DNA of 64,000 nucleotides. Source: Actinomycetota bacterium (GTDB taxonomy: Bacteria > Actinomycetota > Geothermincolia > Fen-727 > Anoxymicrobiaceae). Both the position numbers and the translations under genes were made by a program. Each line of letters begins with the position of its first letter. The first letter of the stretch is position 1. Positions 7,962 to 15,031 of the stretch are shown piece after piece. The notes beneath the pieces were generated by a model, which saw only the letters and a program-made list of their open reading frames with translations, was not told where the DNA came from and searched no databases. The stretch spans positions 1 through 64,000 of the forward strand of contig JAHJCO010000035.1 of the NCBI GenBank assembly GCA_018831265.1, read 5' to 3'.

Positions 7962-8795
7962 TCAGGCGGGCCTGAAAGCGCGGACGCTGATGCTCTTTAT
8001 GGAGTCGGCGACCTCCTGTAGCCCCTCCGTCGAGAGACCCATCTCCCGGGCGAAGGCCTCCCCGGTAGCGTCTCCGGGCGCGAAGCCTATCGGGAACCCC
8101 TTGTCCTCGAGAACCTCGATCCGCTCGAAGCCGGCACCCTCCATAGCGCCCAGGTATTCGTCTCGCAGCACCGCCCCCGCTACGCACCCCACCAGGGCGG
8201 CAACGGAATCACGCACAGCGTCGGGCAGGTCCCGCTCCAGCACTATATCCGACACCATCAGGCGCCCACCTGGCTTCAGTATGCGGAGCGCGTCCGCGAA
8301 GACCGCCGCCTTGTCCGGGACGAGGTTGATCACGCAGTTGCTGATGATGGCGTCGACGGTGCCGTCCGCGACCGGCAGGTGCTCGATCTCTCCAAGACGG
8401 AACTCCACGTTAGAGTACCCGCCCTTTCCGGCGTTCAGCCTCGCCCGCTCTATCATCTCCGGCGTCATATCGACGCCTATGACGCGACCGGCCTCGCCGA
8501 CCCTCGCGGCTGCGAGGAACGAATCGAACCCCGCGCCGGAGCCGAGGTCGACTACCGTCTCTCCCTCGGCCAGAGTCGCCAGTGCCACGGGATTGCCGCA
8601 GCCCAGGCCCAGGTTCGCTCCCTCGGGGACCTCCCCCATCTCCTCGGCGGAGTATCCGATCTTCTTGCCGATATCCTCGGCAACCGCCGGCCCGCCGCAG
8701 CAGGATGAACTCTCCGTCGTGTAGCACGTGCAACCGGTCTCGGCGACCTTCGCGTACCCTTCCCTGACCGCCTTCTTGATCTCTTCCTCTTTCAT
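7962..8795 (-). CDS. arsM: Arsenite S-adenosylmethionine methyltransferase
   Basis: A 277-residue ArsM that methylates As(III) to mono-, di- and trimethyl forms using SAM. The SAM motif VVDLGSGAGFDSF lies at about 81-93. Arsenic-binding cysteines are present: a C32-C33 pair near the N-terminus, Cys66 in LGCGNP, Cys154 in ISNCVINL and Cys204 in VGCVAG. The 50-residue spacing of the last two matches the catalytic pair of known ArsM enzymes. It sits in the long minus-strand arsenic operon, 14 bases after the MtrA-like gene, with a GGAG ribosome site. Confidence 0.92.
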   Translation of the reverse strand: MKEEEIKKAVREGYAKVAETGCTCYTTESSSCCGGPAVAEDIGKKIGYSAEEMGEVPEGANLGLGCGNPVALATLAEGETVVDLGSGAGFDSFLAAARVGEAGRVIGVDMTPEMIERARLNAGKGGYSNVEFRLGEIEHLPVADGTVDAIISNCVINLVPDKAAVFADALRILKPGGRLMVSDIVLERDLPDAVRDSVAALVGCVAGAVLRDEYLGAMEGAGFERIEVLEDKGFPIGFAPGDATGEAFAREMGLSTEGLQEVADSIKSISVRAFRPA

Positions 8796-8809
8796 GCTTT
8801 TCTCCGTTT

Positions 8810-9520
8810 CTATCGATCCCCGCCGCTGGGCTCAGACCCCGCGGCCCTCTCCTCGTTCCTACGCGTTATTCTCTCCATGAGGTCCTGCGCCTTCCTCTTC
8901 GCCTCGCGCTGTTTATCGTCCTCGGGCTCCCAGTACGGCTGCATCACCTTCCAGGTGATGGTCCCGCTCAGGGGAGGCTCCGGGTAGGCCCCCGGGTCGT
9001 ACAGGCTGTACCCCATGAACTCGACCGGCTCCTCCTGGTAGCAGGACCAGACCGCCTTCCTGACGAGGTCCGGGTCCCCCTGGAACTGCAGATCGACCAG
9101 TGTCAACTGCTCCCTGAACCGCTCTATCATCTCAGGCGAGATGTTGAACAGAAACGGGTGCGGCGACTCCGTCCCCATGATGCGCTGCTTCTCGTCGACG
9201 CCGTTTTCAAAAAGAGCCCTTATCACATCACCTGTCAGGTGCCCCGGCGACTCCGGGCCTCCCATGACAAGGTAGCGGATGTTCGGGTTGGAGACTATGT
9301 TACATATCACCTTCTCCAGCCCGATGTTCTCGGTCTGCAGGGTCCCCGACAGGGCCGCCCCGCTCTCGGCCCCTGCGCGCACCAAGCGCTCGATCTCGGG
9401 AGGCACCTTGTCCTGGTCCCACTTGAGGATTATCAGGACCGCGACCGGCGAGCGGTCGTTGCCCCTGATGTAGCAGCCTTCCTCGGGCGGGTAGTCGGGG
9501 TGGGTCTCGGTCTTCAGCAT
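8810..9520 (-). CDS. MtrA-like corrinoid-binding protein (soluble)
   Basis: A 236-residue homologue of tetrahydromethanopterin S-methyltransferase subunit A. It keeps the family signature: DYPPEEGCYIRGND, SGTLQTENIGLEK, NPNIRYLVMGGPESPGHLTG. The His of SPGHLTG (about residue 94) corresponds to the cobalt ligand of archaeal MtrA. The C-terminus is hydrophilic and lacks the membrane anchor of methanogen MtrA, so it should be a soluble corrinoid carrier. Its place between small ars-operon genes and arsM suggests a role in methyl or arsenic transfer, but this is inference. AAGGAGAGCC precedes the ATG. Confidence 0.8.
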   Translation of the reverse strand: MLKTETHPDYPPEEGCYIRGNDRSPVAVLIILKWDQDKVPPEIERLVRAGAESGAALSGTLQTENIGLEKVICNIVSNPNIRYLVMGGPESPGHLTGDVIRALFENGVDEKQRIMGTESPHPFLFNISPEMIERFREQLTLVDLQFQGDPDLVRKAVWSCYQEEPVEFMGYSLYDPGAYPEPPLSGTITWKVMQPYWEPEDDKQREAKRKAQDLMERITRRNEERAAGSEPSGGDR

Positions 9521-9529
9521 GGCTCTCCT

Positions 9530-9733
9530 TCAGCCGACCTTCCCCTCGTTGCGCCCCAGCGGGCTCCTCCTGTCGAACGTCCTTCGCGACCCGTCGGGAA
9601 CCTCCGCCTCGCGCAGCTTCGGCTCCAGGACGGTCTTCACGAATGCCAGCGCTTCCTCCCCGTCGCCGTCCGTGATTATCCTCCTGAGCCAGATGAGCTT
9701 GTCCTCGTCCAGCGCCACCACCAGTTTTGCCAT
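9530..9733 (-). CDS. Small conserved protein, paralogue of the preceding gene
   Basis: A 67-residue protein starting MAKLVVALDEDK. Its core, LDEDKLIWLRRIITDGDGEEALAF, repeats the pattern of the 76-residue protein encoded just upstream (FDEGELARLRCIIDAEDGEEALRF). The two are therefore tandem paralogues, helical and acidic, with no cysteine motif or membrane segment. The gene starts 6 bases after its paralogue ends and is followed by the MtrA-like gene, so it belongs to the arsenic operon. I do not recognise the family and assign no function. Confidence 0.6.
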   Translation of the reverse strand: MAKLVVALDEDKLIWLRRIITDGDGEEALAFVKTVLEPKLREAEVPDGSRRTFDRRSPLGRNEGKVG

Positions 9734-9738
9734 GCTCA

Positions 9739-9969
9739 CTACCCTTTCCGGCACCGTTTCCGGCCTTCGCCGAAAGCGTCGGCCTGCCCGGGGTTGTACC
9801 CGGCGTCGAAGAAGGGAACGCAATGGGGCAGTTCGTTCGCCTTGACCTTCTCCTCCAGCACATCGCGTACGAACCGCAGCGCTTCTTCGCCGTCCTCCGC
9901 GTCGATGATACACCTGAGCCGGGCAAGCTCCCCTTCATCGAACGTCACCGCTGTGGTCTTTATGCGCAC
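9739..9969 (-). CDS. Small conserved protein, first of two tandem paralogues
   Basis: A 76-residue protein with a GTG start at 9969, preceded by a strong AGGAGGATAG site that overlaps the end of the permease gene. The core (DEGELARLRCIIDAEDGEEALRFVRD) matches its downstream neighbour. The tail is different, basic and carries one Cys. It is probably a small helical cytoplasmic protein translated with the ArsG-like permease. Function unknown; the tandem arrangement argues that both copies are real genes. Confidence 0.6.
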   Translation of the reverse strand: MRIKTTAVTFDEGELARLRCIIDAEDGEEALRFVRDVLEEKVKANELPHCVPFFDAGYNPGQADAFGEGRKRCRKG

Positions 9970-9977
9970 CTATCCTC

Positions 9978-11144
9978 CTAGAAGAAAGACTTCACGAGGA
10001 CCACCAGGTAGTAGACTCCGACCCCGATGAATACGACCCCCGCGAACCACCTGAAGTACTTCTCGAACTTCTGCACCCGCGCGACGTGCTTGCCGATCTC
10101 CGAGACCCCCACCGCGAGAGCGATAGCGAATATCATTACCGGCAGTCCCGTGCCCAGCCCGTAGATCGCGGGCAGCGCGATGCCGCCGGCGGCCTCGACG
10201 GCGATAGGGATAAGCATTCCGAAGAAGAGGATGGCGCTGTAAGGGCAGAACGCCAGCGCGAACAGCATGCCCAGCAGGAAGGAGCTCACCAGCCCCCAGT
10301 CGCCTATCTTTTCCTGTATTGCCGCCGTGATCCTTCCCTTGAAGATCGATATCTTCAGAACGTCCAGCATCACGAGGCCGAACAGGATGAGTAGCGGTCC
10401 CAGTATCCAATCCGAGTACTCCTGGAAGAACAGCGAGACCCTCGAGGCGCTCAAGCCCACAAGGATGAGCAGCCCCCCCACCACGGTATATGCGACCATC
10501 CTCCCCGCTGTGTACAGCGCGCTCGCCAGCACGGTATACCGCCGGTCTTCCAGCTTCTTCGAGACGTAGGAGAGCGCCGCGATGTTGGTCGCAAGAGGGC
10601 ATGGGCTTATGGCGGTCAGCAGGCCCAGGAGAAACGCCGCCAGCACCACCGGGACGCCCGCAAGCGGCAACCTTCCCGCACCCTGGCCCCCGTAGAGGAC
10701 GCTGTCTATCTCGGAGGAGATTATCTCCCTGCACTTCTCGGGGTCGTTCCAGTGGAGCCACACACTCTTGATCTCACGGTGCTCTTCCTTCCCGTCACCG
10801 GTCGCTACGACGTAGAGGGACGACCCGGTGACCCCGAGCTCATCGACGAGCTCCCTGTTCTTCGGGTCATCTATCTCCAGCGACCTGAAGGTGAGCTTCC
10901 CTTCCTCAATCTCGTCCGCGAACTCGTCCCGTGTAACCTCGCGCGCGTATTTCTCCACGTTGTTGCAGGAGACGCACCGGAACCTGGGGTGGAAGTAGAG
11001 CACTTCCACCTTCTCCACGTCCTCCGGGGGTATCGAGATGCCACTCGAACCGTGGTCCTTCCCGGCCAGTGCGGTGCCCGCCAGGCCAAGCGCCAGCAGG
11101 AGGACACACGCGAGCAATAGCACATATCGTGTCGGCTTCGGCAT
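9978..11144 (-). CDS. Thioredoxin-like domain fused to CcdA/ArsG-type permease
   Basis: A 388-residue membrane protein. A signal/TM helix (about 6-28) leads to a periplasmic thioredoxin-like domain with a CxxC-type pair (RCVSCNN, Cys57 and Cys60). From about residue 160 a six-to-seven helix CcdA/DsbD-type membrane domain follows, with one Cys-Pro in TAISPCPLATN and a second in AFCPYSAIL. The TAISPCPLATN form is typical of the ArsG family linked to organoarsenical efflux, though a thiol electron carrier role is also possible. Start chosen at ATG 11144; an in-frame TTG lies 18 bases upstream. It sits among arsenic genes, 20 bases after the thioredoxin lipoprotein gene. Confidence 0.75.
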   Translation of the reverse strand: MPKPTRYVLLLACVLLLALGLAGTALAGKDHGSSGISIPPEDVEKVEVLYFHPRFRCVSCNNVEKYAREVTRDEFADEIEEGKLTFRSLEIDDPKNRELVDELGVTGSSLYVVATGDGKEEHREIKSVWLHWNDPEKCREIISSEIDSVLYGGQGAGRLPLAGVPVVLAAFLLGLLTAISPCPLATNIAALSYVSKKLEDRRYTVLASALYTAGRMVAYTVVGGLLILVGLSASRVSLFFQEYSDWILGPLLILFGLVMLDVLKISIFKGRITAAIQEKIGDWGLVSSFLLGMLFALAFCPYSAILFFGMLIPIAVEAAGGIALPAIYGLGTGLPVMIFAIALAVGVSEIGKHVARVQKFEKYFRWFAGVVFIGVGVYYLVVLVKSFF

Positions 11145-11164
11145 GCGGTTGCTGACCTTCAACT

Positions 11165-11665
11165 TCAGAGCAACTTGTCGAGCTGTTGCTTCAGCTCATC
11201 GGGCTCCATGACACCCACCACGGTGTCTACCACGTTGCCGTCCTTTCCGACGAAGAACGTCGTCGGTATGGTCTGGATGCCGCTCGCGACCGAGAAATCG
11301 TACTCCGCCGGGTCGTACACGTTCACGATGATGAACGACACCCTGCCCTCGTACTCGGGCTTGATCTTGTTGATGTTCTCCTCGATCTGGATGCACGGGA
11401 CGCACTGGCCCGACCCGAACTTGACCAGCGCCGGCTTGCTCTCCGCCTTCGCCTGCTCGAGAAGAAGTTGCGACGGACTCGGCGTCGAGGACGCCGTAGG
11501 CAGGGAGCCCTTTGGCTGCGGGGCCGTGTCGGTGGGTACGGTGGGGGGACTGGTCCTATCCGTCGTCGCCTTGCTTCCGCCGCGGCACCCGCATGCCGGA
11601 ACCACAAGCACCACCAGCCCGAAGACAAGCAACAGCGCTGCGAGTTTCACCCTTCTAGCCCTCAT
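11165..11665 (-). CDS. Thioredoxin-fold lipoprotein with CVPC active site
   Basis: A 166-residue exported protein with signal helix and lipobox-like VVPAC (Cys about 25), a Pro/Thr/Ser-rich linker (about 30-65), then a thioredoxin domain. Its active site is GSGQCVPC (Cys88, Cys91), with the cis-Pro loop IQTIPTTFFV. It would run thiol-disulfide exchange outside the membrane, probably with the adjacent CcdA-like permease as electron source. The ATG at 11665 follows GGGAG; a GTG two codons earlier is also in frame. The gene overlaps the small thioredoxin gene before it by 11 bases. Confidence 0.8.
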   Translation of the reverse strand: MRARRVKLAALLLVFGLVVLVVPACGCRGGSKATTDRTSPPTVPTDTAPQPKGSLPTASSTPSPSQLLLEQAKAESKPALVKFGSGQCVPCIQIEENINKIKPEYEGRVSFIIVNVYDPAEYDFSVASGIQTIPTTFFVGKDGNVVDTVVGVMEPDELKQQLDKLL

Positions 11666-11912
11666 CTGCACTCCCGATTCGTTCCTCGATCCAAACTCTT
11701 ATCTCCTGCCTGGAGGGGACCTTGCCGCTCGATACCACCTCGCCGTCTATGACCACACCGGGAGTGGACATCACGTCGTACCGGGTTATCTCCATGAGGT
11801 CGGTCACCGGCTCGATCGATACCTCGGCGCCCATCCCTTCGGCCACCTCCGAGATCAGCTTCTTGGTCGAGGCGCACTTTGCGCAGCCCGGACCCAGTAC
11901 CTCGATGATCAT
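11655..11912 (-). CDS. Small thioredoxin-like protein, GPGCAKC type
   Basis: An 85-residue cytoplasmic mini-thioredoxin of the redox-active disulfide protein 2 type. It opens MIIEVLGPGCAKC with the Cys pair at about 10 and 13, and has the conserved MSTPGVVIDG cis-Pro loop. Such proteins reduce small disulfides or serve as thiol donors and are common in arsenic operons. It is one of two adjacent similar genes (the other ends 17 bases upstream), lying between acr3 and the membrane-bound redox pair. Confidence 0.85.
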   Translation of the reverse strand: MIIEVLGPGCAKCASTKKLISEVAEGMGAEVSIEPVTDLMEITRYDVMSTPGVVIDGEVVSSGKVPSRQEIRVWIEERIGSADEG

Positions 11913-11928
11913 CAGACCTCCAAACCAC

Positions 11929-12198
11929 TCATCTCTTCCTCGTCCACCACCTGTCGATCTCCTTCCCCGGAACCAGCCAACCCTCCACCTCGCCTCTCCG
12001 GGGCACCCTGCCGAGGACCATCAATCTCTCGTCCACGATCACCGCCGGCGTCGCAGTGATGCCGGCTCGATCTATCTCGCCCCGATCCGTTACGAACTCC
12101 ACGTCCGCCTCGATCGCGTTCTCGGCGAGGACCTCCAGCACCAGGTCGTGGGTCTCGTGACACCGCGCGCAACCCGGTCCCAGTATAGTGATCTTCAC
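11929..12198 (-). CDS. Small thioredoxin-like protein, GPGCARC type
   Basis: An 89-residue mini-thioredoxin opening MKITILGPGCARC, with an ITATPAVIVDE loop, paralogous to the next gene. Its ATG overlaps the stop codon of the preceding ArsD/thioredoxin-like gene by four bases (ATGA), so translation is probably coupled. The two paralogues differ strongly outside the active site and cis-Pro loop, suggesting distinct partners rather than recent duplication. Confidence 0.85.
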   Translation of the reverse strand: MKITILGPGCARCHETHDLVLEVLAENAIEADVEFVTDRGEIDRAGITATPAVIVDERLMVLGRVPRRGEVEGWLVPGKEIDRWWTRKR

Positions 12199-12575
12199 GG
12201 CTCGACCCCCGGCCCTGCATGTTCCACGGTCGCTCCCCGCAGGACCTCCCCCGCCGAAGGCGCGTCACCGATACTCACCAGCCGTCCGTCCACCGCGACG
12301 GCGGGTGTTACGCTGTTGATTGAGAAGGCCAGCCCCTCGGCCAGTTCGACCTCCCCGGCGTCGCGCAGGTACCCGCCCAGAATACCCAGCCCTTCCCCGT
12401 AGTCCTCCTCGTCTCCCAGCCGCCAGGTACGCACCTGCGGTCCGCCCTCTATCTTCTCGAGCTCCTGCTCGAGCGCGAACGCGCGGTTGATCTTCTCCTG
12501 CCTGGCGGGGGTCGGTCCACCGGCGCAGGAGCAGGCGATGGGTCCTATGAAGATCTCTACTCTCCTGTCATTCAT
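12195..12575 (-). CDS. Thioredoxin/ArsD-like small protein with CSC motif
   Basis: A 126-residue cytoplasmic protein with an N-terminal strand followed by GPIACSCAGG (Cys15 and Cys17). It ends in a thioredoxin-like SVTPAVAVDGRLVSIGDAPSAGEVL segment. The overall plan resembles both ArsD metallochaperones and mini-thioredoxins; the Cys-Ser-Cys pair could bind As(III). It lies directly after acr3 and overlaps the next mini-thioredoxin gene. ArsD proper has a CC pair near residue 12 and passes arsenite to ArsA, but no arsA is present here. The start lacks a clear ribosome site. Confidence 0.6.
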   Translation of the reverse strand: MNDRRVEIFIGPIACSCAGGPTPARQEKINRAFALEQELEKIEGGPQVRTWRLGDEEDYGEGLGILGGYLRDAGEVELAEGLAFSINSVTPAVAVDGRLVSIGDAPSAGEVLRGATVEHAGPGVEP

Positions 12576-12614
12576 CAGCTTGTACTTACAGACGTCCGTC
12601 CCGGATGCCGTGAT

Positions 12615-13823
12615 TCAAGCAACATCGCCGGCCGCTTCCTTGTCTCTGACGGGTAGACCCGCGCTACGCCTGTCCACATACTTCTTGGTCCTCTTCGCGA
12701 TCCAGACCAGGCTCAGCATTATCGGGACCTCCTCCAGCACGCCGACGACGGTAGCCAGCGTCGCCCCGGACTTCAGGCCGAAGAGCGAGATCGCGACCGC
12801 CACGGCCAGCTCGAAGAAGTTAGACGCCGCGATGAAGCCCGCCGGGGCGGCTACCGCGAAGTCCAGCCGCCAGAGCCACGCCCAGCCGTAGCTGAAGGCG
12901 AAGATGAAGTAGGTGTTGATGGTCAGCGGGACCGCTATCAGAATTATGTGCCAGGGGTTCTCGACGATGGTCTTTCCCTGGTAGATGAAGATGATCACCA
13001 GCGTGCAGAGGAGCGCCACCACGGTGACGTTGCCGAGCTTCCTCAGGAAGACGTTCTCGAACCAGTCCGCGCCCTTCCTCTTCAGGAGGTACACCCGCGA
13101 GATATAGCCGGCGGTGAACGGAACTACCACGAAAAGCACCACCGAGAGTATCACCGTGTCGTAGGGGATCTTTATCCCGGACACACCCATGAGAAACATC
13201 ACGATGGGTGCATAGGCAAAAAGGATTATCGCGTCGTTTATCGCGACCTGGATAAGAGTGTAAGCAGGGTCGCCGTTCGCCAGGTAGCTCCAGACGAACA
13301 CCATCGCCGTACAGGGTGCCGCGCCGAGCAGTATCGCCCCCGCCAGGTACTGCTTCCCGAGCGAATAGCTTATCCAGGGCGTAAAGAGGACCAGGAAACA
13401 GAGGCTCGCGAACAGGTACATCGAGTACGGCTTGATCAGCCAGTTCGAGACCGTGGTGACGACGACGCCTTTCGGCTTTTTTCCGGCCTGCAGTATGCTC
13501 CTGAAGTCGATCTTGAGCATCATCGGGTAGATCATGAGCCAGATGAGGACCGCGATGGGCCAGGAGATACGGGCGGTTGACGCCTTGTCGAGGACCCTGG
13601 CCGTGCTCGGGATGAAGTAACCGATCAGCGTTCCGACGATGATGCACAGCGCAACCCATATGGACAGGTAGCGGTCGAAGATGCTCAGGTGCCGCACCTC
13701 GCCCGTGGCGATCTCGCAGGCTTCCTCTGCTGTTCTCGGGGCCCTGGTCCCATCTATGCATTCCGGGAGGGGCACGCCCTCAGGGTGCTCGTGCACCGTG
13801 GAATCGGAATCGTTATCGGTCAT
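12615..13823 (-). CDS. acr3: Arsenite efflux permease Acr3
   Basis: A 402-residue ten-helix carrier that expels As(III) from the cytoplasm. The family's essential Cys sits in GAAPCTAMVFVWSYL (about residue 171), in helix four. The first ~48 residues are a polar extension, with His and Cys residues, ahead of the usual start (LSIFDRYLSIWV). The ATG at 13823 was preferred over a GTG nine bases earlier, because the latter lies inside the GGAG ribosome site. It is the second gene of the operon, 28 bases after arsR. Confidence 0.93.
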   Translation of the reverse strand: MTDNDSDSTVHEHPEGVPLPECIDGTRAPRTAEEACEIATGEVRHLSIFDRYLSIWVALCIIVGTLIGYFIPSTARVLDKASTARISWPIAVLIWLMIYPMMLKIDFRSILQAGKKPKGVVVTTVSNWLIKPYSMYLFASLCFLVLFTPWISYSLGKQYLAGAILLGAAPCTAMVFVWSYLANGDPAYTLIQVAINDAIILFAYAPIVMFLMGVSGIKIPYDTVILSVVLFVVVPFTAGYISRVYLLKRKGADWFENVFLRKLGNVTVVALLCTLVIIFIYQGKTIVENPWHIILIAVPLTINTYFIFAFSYGWAWLWRLDFAVAAPAGFIAASNFFELAVAVAISLFGLKSGATLATVVGVLEEVPIMLSLVWIAKRTKKYVDRRSAGLPVRDKEAAGDVA

Positions 13824-13851
13824 CTCAGCCACTCCTGATCAGGTCCGCCCG

Positions 13852-14223
13852 TCAGCAGGCCTTCACCTGCTGCGCGCCGACGGCCACCTTCCTCCAGTCC
13901 ACGTACTCTTCGAACACGCCGCAGACGCGCTTCAGGAACTCAACATCGATGGCGTAGAGCGAGCGCGTGCCGTCCTTCCTCATCCGAAGGAAGCCCGCGT
14001 CCCTCATCACGTGGAGATGATGGGAGGTAAGCTGCTGAGATATCCCCAGGTGTTGCTCGATGTCGCATACGCACGCCTCTCCGCCCCTGAGGAAACAGAG
14101 TACGCGGATGCGGGTGGGGTCCGAGAGTGTCTTCATGGCCTCCGCGAGATCTTCCACCCTGGGGTCTTTCCGGCACCTGGGCGCTGCTCTCTCCAATTCC
14201 CAAACCCCCTTCTTTAAAAACAC
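13852..14223 (-). CDS. arsR: ArsR-family metalloregulator
   Basis: A winged-helix repressor of about 115-123 residues that would release DNA on As(III) binding. The sensing cysteines are in GGEACVCDIEQHLG (Cys51 and Cys53, start of the alpha-3 helix), as in E. coli-type ArsR (ELCVCDL). The recognition helix is SQQLTSHHLHVMRDAG. Extra cysteines lie near 43 and at the C-terminus. Start uncertain: GTG at 14223 keeps the frame open but lacks a ribosome site; TTG at 14196 has GGGGG upstream. It heads the arsenic operon and faces the 14291 gene across a shared promoter region. Confidence 0.9.
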   Translation of the reverse strand: MFLKKGVWELERAAPRCRKDPRVEDLAEAMKTLSDPTRIRVLCFLRGGEACVCDIEQHLGISQQLTSHHLHVMRDAGFLRMRKDGTRSLYAIDVEFLKRVCGVFEEYVDWRKVAVGAQQVKAC

Positions 14224-14246
14224 TTGTTATTAAAAACCATATTTTG
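14216..14246. promoter_or_regulatory. Putative ArsR operator, copy 1
   Basis: The block AAAAACACTTGTT followed by ATTAAAAACC recurs at 17238-17268 with few changes and the same strand. It contains the imperfect palindrome AACACTTGTT. Here it overlaps the -35 of the plus promoter and the start of the arsR transcript, a good position for ArsR repression of both directions. Confidence 0.6.
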
Positions 14247-14252
14247 TATTAT
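14224..14252 (+). promoter_or_regulatory. Promoter of the 14291 gene
   Basis: TTGTTA (14224-14229), a 17-base spacer and TATTAT (14247-14252). The same arrangement with TTGTTG/TATAAT stands before the 17312 operon. Confidence 0.7.
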
Positions 14253-14275
14253 AGCACTGACGCTGGCGGACGCAA
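14248..14275 (-). promoter_or_regulatory. Promoter of arsR (divergent)
   Basis: On the minus strand TTGCGT (14275-14270), a 16-base spacer and TATAAT (14253-14248). Its -10 overlaps the -10 of the plus-strand promoter face to face. Confidence 0.6.
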
Positions 14276-14290
14276 GAGGGGTTGAAGCCG

Positions 14291-14860
14291 GTGAATGAGA
14301 ACGGACCACCGCAGGAAAGCGCAGCGCCGGGTAGACTCGAGTCCGGACGGATCGATTATCGTGAACTCGAAGCCGGAGGTCTCACGTTCCGCGTCCCCGT
14401 CTCCGGTTACCTCTTCAACAACGCCGATTGCTGGGCGAAGGTCGAAGGCTCGCGAGCGAGGGTGGGCATCAGCGATTTCCTGCAACGGAGCGCGGTCCGG
14501 GTGCTGTCGTTCGAGCCGCCGAGGGCTGGTCTGAGATACTCGATCTTCGACAAGATCTGCTCGCTTCCGACCGAGCGGTTGACGCTCGACGTAATCTCGC
14601 CCGTCAGCGGGGAGCTGATCTCCATCAATCCCGATGTCGTCGAGTCGCCCGACCTGATGCACCAGGACCCCTACGGGCGAGGGTGGCTGGTCGAACTCGA
14701 GCTGTCGGACCTGGACTACGACATCGAGTTCCTGATGGACTGTGAGGGGTACCTCGAGCTGGCCAGGGCAAAGCTGACGAGCGGCGGTCCGCGCAGGTCC
14801 TGCCCCTGCACACCCCGGGGCGCGGTCTACCGGCGCCCTGATGCAGATCCGTCGCGCTGA
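14291..14860 (+). CDS. H-protein-like domain protein lacking the lipoylation lysine
   Basis: A 189-residue GcvH-like protein. It matches the C-terminal domain of the 17992 fusion protein along its length (FRVPVSGYLFNNADCWAK, RARVGISDFLQRSA, FDKICSLPTERLTLDVISPVSG, DPYGRGW). The lipoyl lysine, eight residues before PVSG, is Arg here (TER instead of TTK). It therefore should not be lipoylated and may act as a binding or regulatory homologue. Start set at GTG 14291, which has AAGAGGGG upstream; a TTG lies nine bases earlier. The C-terminal tail has a CPC motif. It is divergent from arsR and shares its control region. Confidence 0.75.
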   Translation: MNENGPPQESAAPGRLESGRIDYRELEAGGLTFRVPVSGYLFNNADCWAKVEGSRARVGISDFLQRSAVRVLSFEPPRAGLRYSIFDKICSLPTERLTLDVISPVSGELISINPDVVESPDLMHQDPYGRGWLVELELSDLDYDIEFLMDCEGYLELARAKLTSGGPRRSCPCTPRGAVYRRPDADPSR

Positions 14861-14959
14861 GGCGTGTTGCGTATCTCACGACGACTTCAGCGAACGCCAC
14901 GCGCGAAGGTCGCGGGAGTCGGCTGGATCCGTGACCCCATTCGCTGGCACAGAGGGCTA

Positions 14960-14997
14960 TTGACAAACGGTCTCTATGCACACATAGTACATAGAGA
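14960..14997 (+). promoter_or_regulatory. Promoter and palindromic operator of the PadR-ABC operon
   Basis: TTGACA at 14960-14965, a 17-base spacer and CATAGT at 14983-14988. A palindrome TCTCTATG (14971-14978) / CATAGAGA (14990-14997) covers the -10. PadR proteins usually bind ATG...CAT palindromes of this kind, so autoregulation is likely. Confidence 0.65.
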
Positions 14998-15031
14998 ACA
15001 AACCCACTAGTGACAGAGGTGATCTGGGGTC

